Shown: positions 1-8,791 of the stretch, one piece after another
How the letters are laid out: each line of letters begins with the position of its first letter
Position numbering within the stretch: the stretch's first letter is position 1
Assembly: GCA_949299585.1 (NCBI GenBank)
Contig: CASGCC010000004.1
Location: 1 to 33,359 of the forward strand
Origin: an uncultured Bacillota bacterium
GTDB taxonomy: Bacteria > Bacillota_I > Bacilli_A > Erysipelotrichales > Erysipelotrichaceae
DNA: 33,359 bases
Reading direction: 5' to 3'
Translations under genes and position numbers: made by a program
Notes under the pieces: generated by a model
Told to the model about the DNA's origin: nothing
The model's database searches: none
What the model saw: the letters and a program-made list of their open reading frames with translations, nothing else

Positions 1-67
1 AGCATTTCATCGGCGAATATAGCTATGCTTGCCATAGTGAAACTAGCAAGTTGCCAGGTTATCCTTT
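1..67. other. Tail of an upstream unit, not identified
   Basis: This stretch precedes a terminator. On the plus strand one frame stops at 20-22, which would suit the end of a coding region about 45 bases before the terminator. The frame beginning at base 3 is open to 104 but runs through the terminator, so it is a less likely gene. I recognise no product or RNA here. Confidence 0.25.
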
Positions 68-97
68 ACACCAGGGTTTATTCTCTGGTGTTTTTTT
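68..97 (+). terminator. Rho-independent terminator of the upstream unit
   Basis: The arms ACACCAG (68-74) and CTGGTGT (85-91) pair perfectly and can extend by a G-T and a G-C pair, followed by seven T (91-97). It lies only six bases before the Shine-Dalgarno site of the next gene. No promoter is visible after it, so the HAD gene downstream is probably expressed by read-through. Confidence 0.8.
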
Positions 98-113
98 GTT
101 ATAGGAGGATCAT

Positions 114-767
114 ATGATCAAAGCAATCTTATTTGATTATGATGGTACATTGTCAAATAGACTATTAAGTGCCTACCGTAAGTATCAAGATGTCGTTAAA
201 CAGCTATTTCCAGATCTGCCTTGCGATTCCATCGAATTTGAGGGCATCGTACAACGCATGATGACATGGGATGAATACGGAACGATTGCCAAAAGCCATG
301 TCTATGAACAATTGTCTGCAAAATATGATCTTGATCTTGATATTGATCATTGGGTCAAAGAATGGTATGACACCTTTCACTTATTTAATGTCTTACAAGA
401 TGATTGTCATGAAGTACTTGAAAGACTTCATCAACGCTATAAGATCGGATGCATCACCAATGGACCGGTAGATACGCAAATGTTAAAGCTTGAACATACA
501 CAGGTAATCAAACATTTTGATGTTTGCTTGATATCTAAAGCAATTGGCATTGATAAACCTGACCCTCGTATTTTTGAGCTAGCTGCTCAAAAGCTAGGAC
601 TTCGATGCGACGAGATTGCTTACGTTGGAGATAATTTTTATGCCGATGTAGTTGGAGCCATGCGCTGTGGCATGATGCCGATTTGGTTCTTTACTGATCA
701 AAAACGAATAAGTGATATACCGGTTAAGCGCATATATGAATTTAGGGAATTATTGGATATATTTTAA
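114..767 (+). CDS. HAD-superfamily phosphatase (subfamily IA type)
   Basis: A 217-residue haloacid dehalogenase-like hydrolase that probably removes phosphate from a small phosphorylated metabolite or nucleotide in the cytoplasm; the substrate cannot be read from sequence. All four HAD motifs are visible: DYDGTL with nucleophile D8 and acid/base D10, the ITNG segment with T115, K148 in the DKPDP segment, and GDNFYAD near 172-178. A helical cap of about 60-70 residues sits between motifs I and II, as in subfamily I. The start is set by AGGAGG at 103-108. It follows a terminator closely and ends in a bidirectional terminator shared with the convergent hydrolase. A YjjG-type nucleotidase is one possible identity. 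Confidence 0.85.
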   Translation: MIKAILFDYDGTLSNRLLSAYRKYQDVVKQLFPDLPCDSIEFEGIVQRMMTWDEYGTIAKSHVYEQLSAKYDLDLDIDHWVKEWYDTFHLFNVLQDDCHEVLERLHQRYKIGCITNGPVDTQMLKLEHTQVIKHFDVCLISKAIGIDKPDPRIFELAAQKLGLRCDEIAYVGDNFYADVVGAMRCGMMPIWFFTDQKRISDIPVKRIYEFRELLDIF

Positions 768-797
768 AAGCCATGAGGATAATTACTCATGGCTTTT
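766..797. terminator. Bidirectional terminator between convergent genes
   Basis: A perfect 12-bp inverted repeat: 766-777 pairs with 786-797 around an 8-base loop, with A and T runs on the two ends. It therefore works for the HAD gene on plus and the hydrolase on minus. It overlaps both stop codons: 765-767 on plus, and 783-785 (in the loop) on minus. Confidence 0.85.
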
Positions 798-1439
798 CTT
801 TATAAAATATAAGATATCATCGATGACATAATCTTTGCAGCTTTTATCATCTAAAAGGCGATGCTGGCCTCCAGAAAATGTAATTAGCATCTTCTCTTTA
901 GCAGGAATTTTTTTCATAAGCTTATAGCTGCTAGAAACATTGATTACCTCATCTTCCGCGCAGTGCAATAATAAGCAGGGGATCTTGATGCGTTCTACGC
1001 AGCTTTTGGTATTATCTACCAGTTCGCGAAAGCAATCCTTGAAAGCTTGGGGAATAGCTTGCGATTTATTGCGCTTAAAGATATAATCGATAACATTATC
1101 GATATTCATATAATCATAGGCGCATGCCAACAGGATGACCTTGCTTACCTTGGCTTTATTGGCTAGATAACTAGCAATGATCCCGCCCATGGAAAAACCG
1201 ATCAAAATGATTTGATCATAGTCATTTTGAATATTGTTGATGACCTTCTCGGCATTGAAGATCCAATTGCCCCACTCGACATCGCTGGGGTTATCAAGAT
1301 CAAATAATTTAGGGATAAATACCTTATAACCTGCCTTTTCTAGGGGCACAAGAAGATTTGAGAACTCTTTTGGGCCTCTTAGCCCAAAGCCATGGATACA
1401 AACCACAGCACTATTTGCCTTTTTTTGGAATATTTTCAT
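783..1439 (-). CDS. Small alpha/beta hydrolase (carboxylesterase/lipase-like)
   Basis: A 218-residue serine hydrolase of the alpha/beta fold, probably an esterase or lipase acting in the cytoplasm; the substrate is unknown. The oxyanion-hole HG is at residues 16-17, the nucleophile S83 sits in GFSMGG (81-86), the acid is D163 in a CAEDEV segment, and the catalytic histidine is H193 in GGQHR. There is no signal peptide. The length suits the minimal fold with a small lid. The ATG lies six bases after a strong -10 box, with no Shine-Dalgarno site upstream, so the message looks leaderless. No credible downstream start exists before the first core strand. Confidence 0.85.
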   Translation of the reverse strand: MKIFQKKANSAVVCIHGFGLRGPKEFSNLLVPLEKAGYKVFIPKLFDLDNPSDVEWGNWIFNAEKVINNIQNDYDQIILIGFSMGGIIASYLANKAKVSKVILLACAYDYMNIDNVIDYIFKRNKSQAIPQAFKDCFRELVDNTKSCVERIKIPCLLLHCAEDEVINVSSSYKLMKKIPAKEKMLITFSGGQHRLLDDKSCKDYVIDDILYFIKKSHE

Positions 1440-1445
1440 ATATTA

Positions 1446-1474
1446 ATTATAATATTTCCATAAAATTTAGTCAA
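1446..1474 (-). promoter_or_regulatory. Sigma-A promoter of the hydrolase gene
   Basis: Read on the minus strand: TTGACT (1469-1474), a 17-base spacer, TATAAT (1446-1451). The -10 box is only six bases from the ATG at 1439, so the predicted transcription start falls on or beside the start codon. Confidence 0.75.
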
Positions 1475-1540
1475 AAAAATGGTAATTTTCCATACAGAAA
1501 AATGTTTAGGAAAAAAGTGTGAAAAACCTTAAAAAAAGGC

Positions 1541-1569
1541 TTGCAATAGGAACATTTTAATAGTATTAT
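1541..1569 (+). promoter_or_regulatory. Sigma-A promoter of the S10 super-operon
   Basis: TTGCAA (1541-1546), a 17-base spacer, TATTAT (1564-1569). The predicted start is near 1576, giving an untranslated leader of about 120 bases before rpsJ. It is the only strong promoter seen before the terminator at 15242, so it probably drives the whole ribosomal cluster. Internal promoters cannot be excluded. Confidence 0.75.
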
Positions 1570-1575
1570 ATATAG

Positions 1576-1690
1576 GCATTCGCGCGGACATGGGAGGTTG
1601 CTGGCACACTGAGACACGTTGTCACAGAGCGATAACCAGGTAATTCACATCGAGCGAACTATCCGCAGGATAGATGAAAACAAGGAGGAA
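1576..1690 (+). promoter_or_regulatory. 5' leader of the S10 operon, candidate cis-regulatory RNA
   Basis: About 120 untranslated bases lie between the promoter and the rpsJ start. A perfect hairpin (CTATCC, GCA loop, GGATAG) occupies 1659-1673, just before AAGGAGG at 1682-1688. A short GACA/TGTC hairpin lies near 1613-1623. A frame that joins rpsJ is open from TTG at 1619, but it has no ribosome binding site and the extra residues do not match S10. Ribosomal protein leaders often bind a product of their own operon (L4 in E. coli); which protein, if any, binds here is unknown. Confidence 0.45.
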
Positions 1691-1696
1691 AATTTC

Positions 1697-2008
1697 ATGG
1701 CAAAAAATTCAGTAAGGATTCGTTTGAAAGCTTACGAACATCGTAATCTAGATGCAGCAAGCGAAAAGATCGTTTCAACTGCAAACAATCACGGTGCAAA
1801 AAAGATCGTTGGTCCAGTTCCACTACCAACTGAAAAACAAGTGGTAACCGTTTTAAGAGCTGTTCACAAATATAAAGATTCTCGTGAACAATTCGAAATT
1901 AGAACACATAAACGTTTGATCGAAATCATCGGACCTAGCGCAGAAACAATCGAAGCATTGAGCCGTTTGGATCTACCTAGTGGAGTTGATATCGAAATCA
2001 AGCTTTAG
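1697..2008 (+). CDS. rpsJ: 30S ribosomal protein S10
   Basis: A 103-residue small-subunit protein of the 30S head that also pairs with NusB in antitermination complexes. The sequence from [19 protein letters not shown] through the GPVPLPT loop matches the family and the length is normal (102-104). The start is the ATG at 1697, eight bases after AAGGAGG; an in-frame TTG at 1619 would add 26 residues foreign to S10 and lacks a Shine-Dalgarno site. It is the first gene of the super-operon. Confidence 0.97.
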   Translation: MAKNSVRIRLKAYEHRNLDAASEKIVSTANNHGAKKIVGPVPLPTEKQVVTVLRAVHKYKDSREQFEIRTHKRLIEIIGPSAETIEALSRLDLPSGVDIEIKL

Positions 2009-2032
2009 TAGAAAAGGAGAAAAAGAACACGT

Positions 2033-2719
2033 ATGAAAGGTATATTAGGTCGTAAACTTGGCATGACCCAAGTGTTTACAGCTGAAGGCCAATTGATTCC
2101 TGTTACAGTAGTTGAATGTACACCAAACGTCGTACTTCAAAAGAAAACTGTTGAGAACGATGGATATGAAGCTGTTCAGTTAGGTTTTGAAGATGTTAAA
2201 GAAACAAGAGCTAACAAAGCTGAATTAGGTCACGCTAAAAAAGCAAACACAGGCGCTAAGAAATTCATCCGCGAAATTAGAGGTAACGGCATGATGGATC
2301 TTGAAGTTGGCGCTGAAGTAAAAGTTGATATCTTTTCCGCTGGTGATATCGTAGATGTAACTGGTGTATCAAAAGGTAAAGGCTACAAAGGAACAATCGT
2401 TAGAAACAATGCAACTATTGGCCCTAAATCACACGGTGCTGGTCCTAGCCACCGCAGCGTTGGTTCATTAGCTACAACTGGTAGAAATAACGGTCGTATC
2501 GAAAAGAACACACCAATGCCTGGACATGAAGGCTGCTACACCACTACAAATCAAAATTTAGAAATTATCAAAGTTGATGCTGAAAACAACTATATGTTGA
2601 TCAAAGGAAACGTACCTGGACCTAAAAAGGCTATGGTCATCGTTAAAACAACAGTTAAAGGTGTGAAGAACGTTGCACCAAAAGAGTTGTTAAGCTACGA
2701 AACAAAGGAGGTTAAATAA
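2033..2719 (+). CDS. rplC: 50S ribosomal protein L3
   Basis: A 228-residue protein that nucleates 50S assembly and reaches the peptidyl-transferase centre with a long loop. It opens with [15 protein letters not shown], typical of L3. The loop is visible around [12 protein letters not shown], and MPGHEG follows. It is about 20 residues longer than the usual 205-210 because of a C-terminal tail after GVKNV. The stop overlaps the rplD start by one base, so translation is probably coupled. Confidence 0.97.
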   Translation: MKGILGRKLGMTQVFTAEGQLIPVTVVECTPNVVLQKKTVENDGYEAVQLGFEDVKETRANKAELGHAKKANTGAKKFIREIRGNGMMDLEVGAEVKVDIFSAGDIVDVTGVSKGKGYKGTIVRNNATIGPKSHGAGPSHRSVGSLATTGRNNGRIEKNTPMPGHEGCYTTTNQNLEIIKVDAENNYMLIKGNVPGPKKAMVIVKTTVKGVKNVAPKELLSYETKEVK

Positions 2720-3348
2720 TGCCAAAGATGGATATTTATAACCTAGAGGCCAAAGTAGTTGGCTCTATGGAGTTAGCTGATGCAGTATTTAACATCGAAC
2801 CTAACACTCAGGCAATCTTTGATGCAGTATTGTTACAGCAAGCTAGCATGCGTCAAGGAACTCATAAGACCAAGACTCGTACGGAAGTATCTGGAGGCGG
2901 CAAAAAACCTTTCAGACAAAAAGGTACTGGTCGTGCTAGACAAGGTAGTACACGTGCTACCCAATGGAGAGGCGGCGGTATCGCATTTGGACCTACTCCA
3001 AGAAGCTATGGTTTCAAATTGAACCGTAAAGTTAGAAGATTGGCTTTAAGATCTGCTTTGAGCAGCAAGGTTGCATCAAACAATGTAACTGTATTGGAAA
3101 ACATCAAATTTGAAGAAATCAAGACGAAGAAATTCGTAGAAGTTATGAAAGCATTCAACTTCGAAAGAAAAACTTTGTTCGTAGTTGATATCGAAGAAGA
3201 ATTTGACAATGCTTTCTTGTCAATGAGAAACATTCCAAATGCAATGATGCTTACTGTTGAAACATTAAATGTATACGACATCGTTAATGCTGATCAAGTA
3301 GTAATTACCAAAGCTGCAGCTGAAAAAGCACAGGAGGTATTTGCATAA
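2719..3348 (+). CDS. rplD: 50S ribosomal protein L4
   Basis: A 209-residue protein lining the exit tunnel. The basic tunnel loop is clear: GTGRARQGSTRATQWRGG near residues 70-90. In E. coli L4 also represses its operon by binding the S10 leader; whether that holds here is unknown. AAGGAGG lies eight to fourteen bases upstream, inside rplC, and each end overlaps the neighbour by one base (TAATG). Confidence 0.97.
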   Translation: MPKMDIYNLEAKVVGSMELADAVFNIEPNTQAIFDAVLLQQASMRQGTHKTKTRTEVSGGGKKPFRQKGTGRARQGSTRATQWRGGGIAFGPTPRSYGFKLNRKVRRLALRSALSSKVASNNVTVLENIKFEEIKTKKFVEVMKAFNFERKTLFVVDIEEEFDNAFLSMRNIPNAMMLTVETLNVYDIVNADQVVITKAAAEKAQEVFA

Positions 3349-3635
3349 TGTCAAACGCAAGAGACATCATCATCCGTCCTATCATCACTGAAAAAACGAT
3401 GAAATTAATGGACAGTGATAATAAAGTAACATTTGAGGTTGCTAAGGGTACCAATAAGACAGCTATCCGTCAGGCAATCGAAGAGATCTATAACATCAAA
3501 CCTGTATCGGTCAATGTTGTTAATGTTCGTCCTAAGACAAAACGTGTTGGTAAATACGTTGGTAAGACAAGCGCTTATAAAAAAGCTATCGTTAAATTAC
3601 CTGAAGGACAAGATATCGAATTATTCGGTAAATAA
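3348..3635 (+). CDS. rplW: 50S ribosomal protein L23
   Basis: A 95-residue protein at the tunnel exit, the docking site for trigger factor and SRP. It shows the family opening (IIRPIITEKTMKL) and the NVRPKTKRVGKYVG loop. The start overlaps the rplD stop by one base. A 61-base gap, the longest inside the S10 part, follows it. Confidence 0.97.
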   Translation: MSNARDIIIRPIITEKTMKLMDSDNKVTFEVAKGTNKTAIRQAIEEIYNIKPVSVNVVNVRPKTKRVGKYVGKTSAYKKAIVKLPEGQDIELFGK

Positions 3636-3696
3636 GATCTAAAGATATCGGAGGAAGTCGCTATCTCCGGAAAATTGCGAAAGGAAGGAAAAAATA
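3636..3696 (+). promoter_or_regulatory. Intra-operon spacer with a small hairpin
   Basis: The gap holds a short hairpin (CGGAG at 3649-3653 with CTCCG at 3665-3669) and then the ribosome binding site AAGGAAGG before rplB. There is no T-run, so it is not a terminator. It might tune translation or processing between rplW and rplB, or be neutral. Confidence 0.25.
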
Positions 3697-4530
3697 ATGG
3701 CTATTAAAAAATATAAACCAACGACACCTGGTCGTCGTGGCATGAGCACATTGGTAAATGAAGAAATTACTAAAAGTACTCCTGAACGTTCATTGTTAGC
3801 TCCTTTAAAATCTAAAGGTGGACGTAATAACAATGGTCGTATCACGACTCGTCATCAAGGTGGCGGTCATAAACGTCAATATCGTATCATTGACTTTAAA
3901 CGTAACAAAGACAATATCCCTGCAGTAGTTGCTGCAATTGAATACGATCCAAATCGTAGTGCTAACATTGCTTTATTGCACTATGTTGATGGTGAAAAAA
4001 GATACATCATCGCTCCAAAAGGCTTAACTGTTGGAACGAAGGTCGTTTCTGGCGAAAGCTGCGATATCAAAGTTGGTAACGCTTTGGAAATGAAAAACAT
4101 CCCTGAAGGTACAGTAGTTCACAATGTTGAATTAACTCCAGGCAAAGGTGGACAATTAGCAAGATCTGCTGGATGTTCTGCACAGATCCTTGGTATGGAA
4201 GGCAGATATGTAACGATCCGCTTATCTTCTGGTGAAGTTAGAAAAGTATTGAACAACTGCCGTGCAACGATCGGTACAGTTGGTAATGAAGATTATAATC
4301 TAGTTAATATCGGTAAAGCTGGTAGATCTAGATGGATGGGTATCCGTCCTACCGTTCGTGGTTCGGTTATGAACCCTTGCGATCACCCTCATGGTGGTGG
4401 TGAAGGCCGTACTCCTATCGGACGTAAGTCTCCAATGACACCTTGGGGCAAAAAGGCTATGGGTATCAAAACTCGTAAAACTAAGAAACAATCTTCTAAG
4501 TTGATTGTTAGAGGCCGTAACGGTAAATAA
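3697..4530 (+). CDS. rplB: 50S ribosomal protein L2
   Basis: A 277-residue protein needed for subunit joining and peptidyl-transferase activity. It shows the N-terminal TPGRRGMS segment, the [12 protein letters not shown] segment, and the conserved C-terminal [13 protein letters not shown] region that carries the histidine important for activity. The length is normal. It is preceded by AAGGAAGG and followed by rpsS after 16 bases. Confidence 0.97.
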   Translation: MAIKKYKPTTPGRRGMSTLVNEEITKSTPERSLLAPLKSKGGRNNNGRITTRHQGGGHKRQYRIIDFKRNKDNIPAVVAAIEYDPNRSANIALLHYVDGEKRYIIAPKGLTVGTKVVSGESCDIKVGNALEMKNIPEGTVVHNVELTPGKGGQLARSAGCSAQILGMEGRYVTIRLSSGEVRKVLNNCRATIGTVGNEDYNLVNIGKAGRSRWMGIRPTVRGSVMNPCDHPHGGGEGRTPIGRKSPMTPWGKKAMGIKTRKTKKQSSKLIVRGRNGK

Positions 4531-4546
4531 GGAAGGGAGAAAGTAA

Positions 4547-4816
4547 ATGACACGTAGTTTAAAAAAGGGTCCGTTCTGTGATGAACATTTAATGAAAAAA
4601 GTTGATGCCTTAAACGCTTCTGGTAAAAAAGAAGTTATCAAGACTTGGTCACGTAGATCAACTATTTTCCCTAGCTTTGTTGAACACACATTTGCAGTTC
4701 ACAATGGTAAAGAACATGTTCCTGTATATGTAACAGAAGATATGGTAGGACATAAGCTTGGTGAGTTTGTGGCTACTCGTAAATTCGGTGGACATGGCGA
4801 CGATAAGAAAGCATAA
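4547..4816 (+). CDS. rpsS: 30S ribosomal protein S19
   Basis: An 89-residue 30S head protein that forms a complex with S13 and contacts the A-site finger. The opening [15 protein letters not shown] and the C-terminal [16 protein letters not shown] are diagnostic. It has a close Shine-Dalgarno site (GGAAGGGAG) and normal length. Confidence 0.97.
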   Translation: MTRSLKKGPFCDEHLMKKVDALNASGKKEVIKTWSRRSTIFPSFVEHTFAVHNGKEHVPVYVTEDMVGHKLGEFVATRKFGGHGDDKKA

Positions 4817-4833
4817 GAAAAGGAGATAAAAAG

Positions 4834-5166
4834 ATGGAAGTTAAAGCAGTAGCAAAGACCGTACGCATCGCTCCTCGTAAAGTAAGACTTGTGCTAGATC
4901 TTGTTAGAGGAAAAGATGCTCAAGAAGCATTGGCAATTTTGAAATTTACACCTAACCATGCAGCTGCCGAAGTTAGCAAGGTTGTAAAATCAGCTGTTGC
5001 GAATGCAAAAAACAATCATCAATTAGATGAAAACAAATTATATATCAAAGCATGTTACGCAGACGAAGGCGTTACGATGAAACGTTGGATGCCTCGTGCA
5101 AAAGGTAATGCTTCACAAATTCTAAAAAGAACCAGCCACATCACGGTAGTGGTTGCAGAAAGATAA
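4834..5166 (+). CDS. rplV: 50S ribosomal protein L22
   Basis: A 110-residue tunnel protein. It shows the conserved [18 protein letters not shown] segment, and the tunnel hairpin ends in [20 protein letters not shown], the region where macrolide-resistance changes occur in other bacteria. No such change can be judged here. The neighbours rpsS and rpsC are within 20 bases. Confidence 0.97.
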   Translation: MEVKAVAKTVRIAPRKVRLVLDLVRGKDAQEALAILKFTPNHAAAEVSKVVKSAVANAKNNHQLDENKLYIKACYADEGVTMKRWMPRAKGNASQILKRTSHITVVVAER

Positions 5167-5181
5167 GGAAGGGAGTTCAAT

Positions 5182-5979
5182 ATGGGTCAAAAAGTAAGTC
5201 CAATTGGTATGCGTGTTGGCGTAATTCGTGATTGGGAATCAAGATGGTACGCTAACGATGCAGATTATGGCACATTATTAAATGAAGATATCAAGATTCG
5301 TGAATTTATCTTTAAACAACTAAAAGACGCATATGTTTCTAGAGTAGAAATCGAACGTACTTCTAAGAACAATGTTAAAGTTATCATTCGTGCAGCAAGA
5401 CCTGGCGTAATCGTTAGCAAAGATGCTGAAGGAAAAGATAAGATTCAAGGCTTGAAGAATAAATTAAGCAAATTAACAAAAGGTAAAGAAGTTAAGATCG
5501 ACATCGTTGAAGTTGCAAACCCTGATCTAGATGCTCACTTGGTAGCAAGAAAGATCGCTGAAGGTTTGGAACAACGTCAATCTTTCCGTATCTGCCAAAA
5601 GAAAGCTATCCAACAAACGATGAGATCTGGTGCTAAGGGTATCAAAACTTTGGTATCTGGACGTTTAGGTGGAGCTGATATTGCTCGTGGTGAAGGTTAT
5701 TCAGAAGGTATCGTTCCTTTGCATACCTTAAGAAGTGATATTGACTATGCATGGTATGAAGCTGATACGACATTTGGTAAGCTAGGCGTTAAAGTATGGA
5801 TCTGCCGTGGTGAAGTTCTTCCTGGTGAAATGGTTAAAGAACCTGAAGCAGTTAAACATGCACCAAATAACCGCAGAAATCGTTATGATCGTCGTCCTCG
5901 CAACCAAAGACCTAGAGTTGAAGCTAAGCAAGCTGAAGCAAAAGCTGAAGCTCCTGCTGTCGCTGAAGGAGGTAATTAA
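5182..5979 (+). CDS. rpsC: 30S ribosomal protein S3 with an extended C terminus
   Basis: A 265-residue protein of the mRNA entry site, with helicase activity together with S4 in other bacteria. The body (residues 1 to about 212) has the [21 protein letters not shown] opening split by normal family spacing, a KH domain, and the [10 protein letters not shown] segment. About 45 further residues follow, first rich in Arg/Asn and then a run of Ala, Glu and Lys ending in GGN. B. subtilis S3 is 218 residues. Such low-complexity tails are likely disordered. Confidence 0.96.
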   Translation: MGQKVSPIGMRVGVIRDWESRWYANDADYGTLLNEDIKIREFIFKQLKDAYVSRVEIERTSKNNVKVIIRAARPGVIVSKDAEGKDKIQGLKNKLSKLTKGKEVKIDIVEVANPDLDAHLVARKIAEGLEQRQSFRICQKKAIQQTMRSGAKGIKTLVSGRLGGADIARGEGYSEGIVPLHTLRSDIDYAWYEADTTFGKLGVKVWICRGEVLPGEMVKEPEAVKHAPNNRRNRYDRRPRNQRPRVEAKQAEAKAEAPAVAEGGN

Positions 5980-5981
5980 TT

Positions 5982-6401
5982 ATGTTGATGCCTAATAGAA
6001 CTAAATATAGAAGACCTCATAGATTAAGCTATGAAGGTAGATCAAAAGCTGGTCGTGAGATCGTTTTTGGTGAATTCGGCTTGGTTGCTGAAGAAGGCGC
6101 TTATATTTCTAACCGTCAGATCGAAGCAGCCCGTGTTGCTATGACACGTTATATGAACCGTGGTGGTCAAGTATGGATCAAGATCTTCCCTCACTTGGCA
6201 ATCACTAAAAAACCACTTGAAGTACGTATGGGATCAGGTAAAGGTGCTCCTGAAGGATGGGTAGCAGTAGTTCAACCTGGTAGAGTTATGTTCGAAATTG
6301 GTGGCGTTAGCGAAGAAGTTGCTAGGGAAGCTTTGAGACTTGCTCAGCACAAGCTACCAATCAAAACAAGATTTGTTAAGAAAGGACAGGAGGCAAAATA
6401 G
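5982..6401 (+). CDS. rplP: 50S ribosomal protein L16
   Basis: A 139-residue protein near the A-site tRNA. The opening [14 protein letters not shown] fits the family, so the ATG at 5982 is preferred over the in-frame ATG at 5988; AAGGAGG lies at 5966-5972. The central [16 protein letters not shown] segment is typical. Two bases separate it from the rpsC stop. Confidence 0.97.
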   Translation: MLMPNRTKYRRPHRLSYEGRSKAGREIVFGEFGLVAEEGAYISNRQIEAARVAMTRYMNRGGQVWIKIFPHLAITKKPLEVRMGSGKGAPEGWVAVVQPGRVMFEIGGVSEEVAREALRLAQHKLPIKTRFVKKGQEAK

Positions 6402-6403
6402 TA

Positions 6404-6604
6404 ATGAACGTTAAAGAAATTCGTGATAAGAGCAATGAAGAACTAGCTCAAGAAATTACTTCTTTAAAAGAAGAACTATTCAACCTTCGTTTCCAACAAG
6501 CTACAGGACAATTAGAAAATCCTGCTAGAATGCGCGAAGTTAAGAAAACTATTGCTAGAATCAAGACAGTAATCACTGAGCGTGAGCTTAGTGAAGTTAA
6601 ATAG
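6404..6604 (+). CDS. rpmC: 50S ribosomal protein L29
   Basis: A 66-residue two-helix protein at the tunnel exit beside L23. The [26 protein letters not shown] core (two adjoining conserved segments) is unmistakable. It starts two bases after rplP, with AGGAGG inside the rplP end. Confidence 0.97.
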   Translation: MNVKEIRDKSNEELAQEITSLKEELFNLRFQQATGQLENPARMREVKKTIARIKTVITERELSEVK

Positions 6605-6618
6605 AAGGAGGACTAAAA

Positions 6619-6879
6619 ATGGAAAGATCTAAACGTAAAGTTTTACGTGGAACTGTTGTTTCAGATAAAATGGATAAGACAATTACTGTTGAAATCACAA
6701 CACATAAGAGTCATCCTTTATATTCAAAACGCGTTAAATATTCTAAGAAATTTAAAGCTCATGATGAAAACAATGAAGCTAAGATCGGTGATATCGTTGA
6801 GATCATGGAAACTCGTCCATTGAGCGCAACCAAAAGATACCGTCTAGTTAAGATTGTTGAAAAAGCTGTAATTCTATAA
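6619..6879 (+). CDS. rpsQ: 30S ribosomal protein S17
   Basis: An 86-residue OB-fold primary binding protein of 16S rRNA. It shows [15 protein letters not shown] and, near the C terminus, [14 protein letters not shown]. It has a strong Shine-Dalgarno site (AAGGAGG) and normal length. Confidence 0.97.
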   Translation: MERSKRKVLRGTVVSDKMDKTITVEITTHKSHPLYSKRVKYSKKFKAHDENNEAKIGDIVEIMETRPLSATKRYRLVKIVEKAVIL

Positions 6880-6902
6880 GCACGATAAGGAGGAAGGTCA
6901 AG

Positions 6903-7271
6903 ATGATTCAAAACGAAAGTAGATTAAGAGTCGCTGATAACACCGGTGCTAAGGAATTATTGGTTATCCGTTGCTTAGGCGGCAGCAAAAGAAAAAATGC
7001 AAACATCGGTGATATCGTTGTTTGTGCGGTCAAACAAGCAGCACCTGGCGGAAGCGTTAAAAAAGGTGATGTAGTTAAAGCCGTAGTAGTTAGAACCGTA
7101 TATGGAATCAGAAGAGAAAATGGTTCATATATCAAATTCGATGATAACGCAGCTGTAATCATCAAAGATGACAAGACCCCTAAAGGAACTCGTATCTTTG
7201 GTCCGGTTGCTCGTGAATTGCGTGATAAAGATTTCATGAAAATTGTATCTTTAGCACCAGAAGTACTGTAG
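6903..7271 (+). CDS. rplN: 50S ribosomal protein L14
   Basis: A 122-residue protein of the subunit interface, contacting 16S rRNA and Rsf[19 protein letters not shown] at the start and the [13 protein letters not shown] segment near the end are hallmarks. It is preceded by AAGGAGG with good spacing. Confidence 0.97.
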   Translation: MIQNESRLRVADNTGAKELLVIRCLGGSKRKNANIGDIVVCAVKQAAPGGSVKKGDVVKAVVVRTVYGIRRENGSYIKFDDNAAVIIKDDKTPKGTRIFGPVARELRDKDFMKIVSLAPEVL

Positions 7272-7290
7272 GAAAAGGAGTGGTCATAAG

Positions 7291-7614
7291 ATGAAAATTA
7301 AAGTAGGCGATAAAGTAAAAGTGATCACTGGTCACTACAAAGGTACTATCGGCGAAGTAAAAGCCGTTGGTCATAAAAGCGAAAAGGTCATTGTTGAAGG
7401 CGTAAATATCATTAAAAAACATATCAAACCTACTCAACAAAATCCTGATGGGGGCATCGTTGAACAAGAAGCTCCAATCCATGTTTCTAATGTTATGATC
7501 TATGATGGCAGATCAAAAAAGGTAGGCCGTGTAGGTTATAAATTCGAAGACGGAAAGAAGATCCGTATCAATAAGAAAACTGGTAAAGAAATCAAAGGAG
7601 GTAAGAAGAAATAA
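7291..7614 (+). CDS. rplX: 50S ribosomal protein L24
   Basis: A 107-residue assembly-initiating protein with an N-terminal KOW motif ([20 protein letters not shown], residues 4-23). A C-terminal basic tail ([13 protein letters not shown]) follows. Its stop overlaps the rplE start by one base, with AAGGAGG just upstream. Confidence 0.97.
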   Translation: MKIKVGDKVKVITGHYKGTIGEVKAVGHKSEKVIVEGVNIIKKHIKPTQQNPDGGIVEQEAPIHVSNVMIYDGRSKKVGRVGYKFEDGKKIRINKKTGKEIKGGKKK

Positions 7615-8153
7615 TGAACCGCCTTCAAGAAAGATATAAGACAACAGTTATCCCTGCGTTGACTAAAAAGTTCAACTATACAACTGTTATGCAATGTCCA
7701 AAAATTGAAAAAGTTGTTGTAAACTGGGGCGTTGGTGATGCAATCAGCAATCCTAAAGCTTTAGATGAAGCTGTTGCAGAATTAACTGCAATCGTTGGTC
7801 AAAAACCAGTTGTTACCAAAGCAAAAAAATCAATTGCAAACTTCAAATTACGTGAAGGTATGCCAATTGGTTGTAAGGTAACATTGCGTGGTGAAAAGAT
7901 GTATGAATTCTTAGATAAATTATTCAATATCTCTTTGCCTCGTGTTCGTGACTTCCGTGGTGTAAGCAATACGGCATTCGATGGTCGTGGAAACTACACT
8001 TTGGGTGTTAAGGAACAATTGATTTTCCCTGAAATCAATTATGATAAAGTTAACCGTGTCAGAGGTATGGATATCGTTATCGTAACCACTGCTAAAACAA
8101 ATGATGAAGCGCATGCATTATTAGCTGAAATGGGCATGCCATTCGCTAAGTAG
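7614..8153 (+). CDS. rplE: 50S ribosomal protein L5
   Basis: A 179-residue protein that binds 5S rRNA and contacts P-site tRNA and S13. It shows the [10 protein letters not shown] segment (normally NMGVG in many species), [14 protein letters not shown], and the conserved [11 protein letters not shown] segment. Normal length. It is coupled to rplX by a one-base overlap. Confidence 0.97.
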   Translation: MNRLQERYKTTVIPALTKKFNYTTVMQCPKIEKVVVNWGVGDAISNPKALDEAVAELTAIVGQKPVVTKAKKSIANFKLREGMPIGCKVTLRGEKMYEFLDKLFNISLPRVRDFRGVSNTAFDGRGNYTLGVKEQLIFPEINYDKVNRVRGMDIVIVTTAKTNDEAHALLAEMGMPFAK

Positions 8154-8165
8154 GAGGACAAATAA

Positions 8166-8351
8166 ATGGCTAAGACATCAATGAAAGTTAAACAACAACG
8201 TCCTCAAAAATTCTCTACAAGAGAATATACAAGATGTGAACGTTGTGGTCGTCCACATTCTGTACTAAGAAAATATAAACTATGCCGTATCTGCTTCAGA
8301 GAATTGGCTTATAAAGGTCAAATTCCTGGAGTTAAAAAGGCTAGCTGGTAA
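8166..8351 (+). CDS. rpsZ: 30S ribosomal protein S14, zinc type
   Basis: A 61-residue S14 of the short zinc-binding type, with Cys at 24, 27, 40 and 43 (CERC and CRIC) and the C-terminal [11 protein letters not shown]. The short C+ form is usual for the spc operon of Firmicutes. AGGAGG lies nearby. It is sometimes named rpsN. Confidence 0.96.
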   Translation: MAKTSMKVKQQRPQKFSTREYTRCERCGRPHSVLRKYKLCRICFRELAYKGQIPGVKKASW

Positions 8352-8366
8352 GGAGGAGGTTAATTT

Positions 8367-8768
8367 ATGAATATGACTGATCCAATTGCAGATATGCTTA
8401 CAAGAATTAGAAATGGTGTTCAAGCTCATCATGAAGCTGTTGAAGTGCCAAGTTCTAAAGTTAAGGTTGAAATTGCAAGAATCTTAAAAGAAGAAGGTTA
8501 TATCACTAACTATAAGCTAGAAGGTGAAACTTCTGCTGAAAAGAAGATTGTTATCACATTAAAATATGGTCCACATGATGAAAAAGTAATCAGTGGCATC
8601 AAGAGAATCAGTAAACCTGGTTTAAGGGTTTATACAAAAGCTAATTCAATTCCTCGTGTATTGAACGGTTTAGGAATTGCGATTATTTCTACTTCACAAG
8701 GTTTGATGACTGATAAAGAAGCTAGAGCAAAACAAGCAGGCGGCGAAGTTGTCGCTTACGTATGGTAA
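8367..8768 (+). CDS. rpsH: 30S ribosomal protein S8
   Basis: A 133-residue primary binding protein of the central domain of 16S rRNA; in E. coli it represses the spc operon. It opens with [15 protein letters not shown] (after MN), and ends with the [20 protein letters not shown] segment. The start is set by AAGGAGGAGG. Normal length. Confidence 0.97.
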   Translation: MNMTDPIADMLTRIRNGVQAHHEAVEVPSSKVKVEIARILKEEGYITNYKLEGETSAEKKIVITLKYGPHDEKVISGIKRISKPGLRVYTKANSIPRVLNGLGIAIISTSQGLMTDKEARAKQAGGEVVAYVW

Positions 8769-8791
8769 TTTAAGACGAAAGGAAATAGAAA

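Noticed and set aside
1619-1696. N-terminal extension of S10 from a TTG at 1619
   Set aside because: No ribosome binding site, residues foreign to the family, and the region is the operon leader with a hairpin before the true site.
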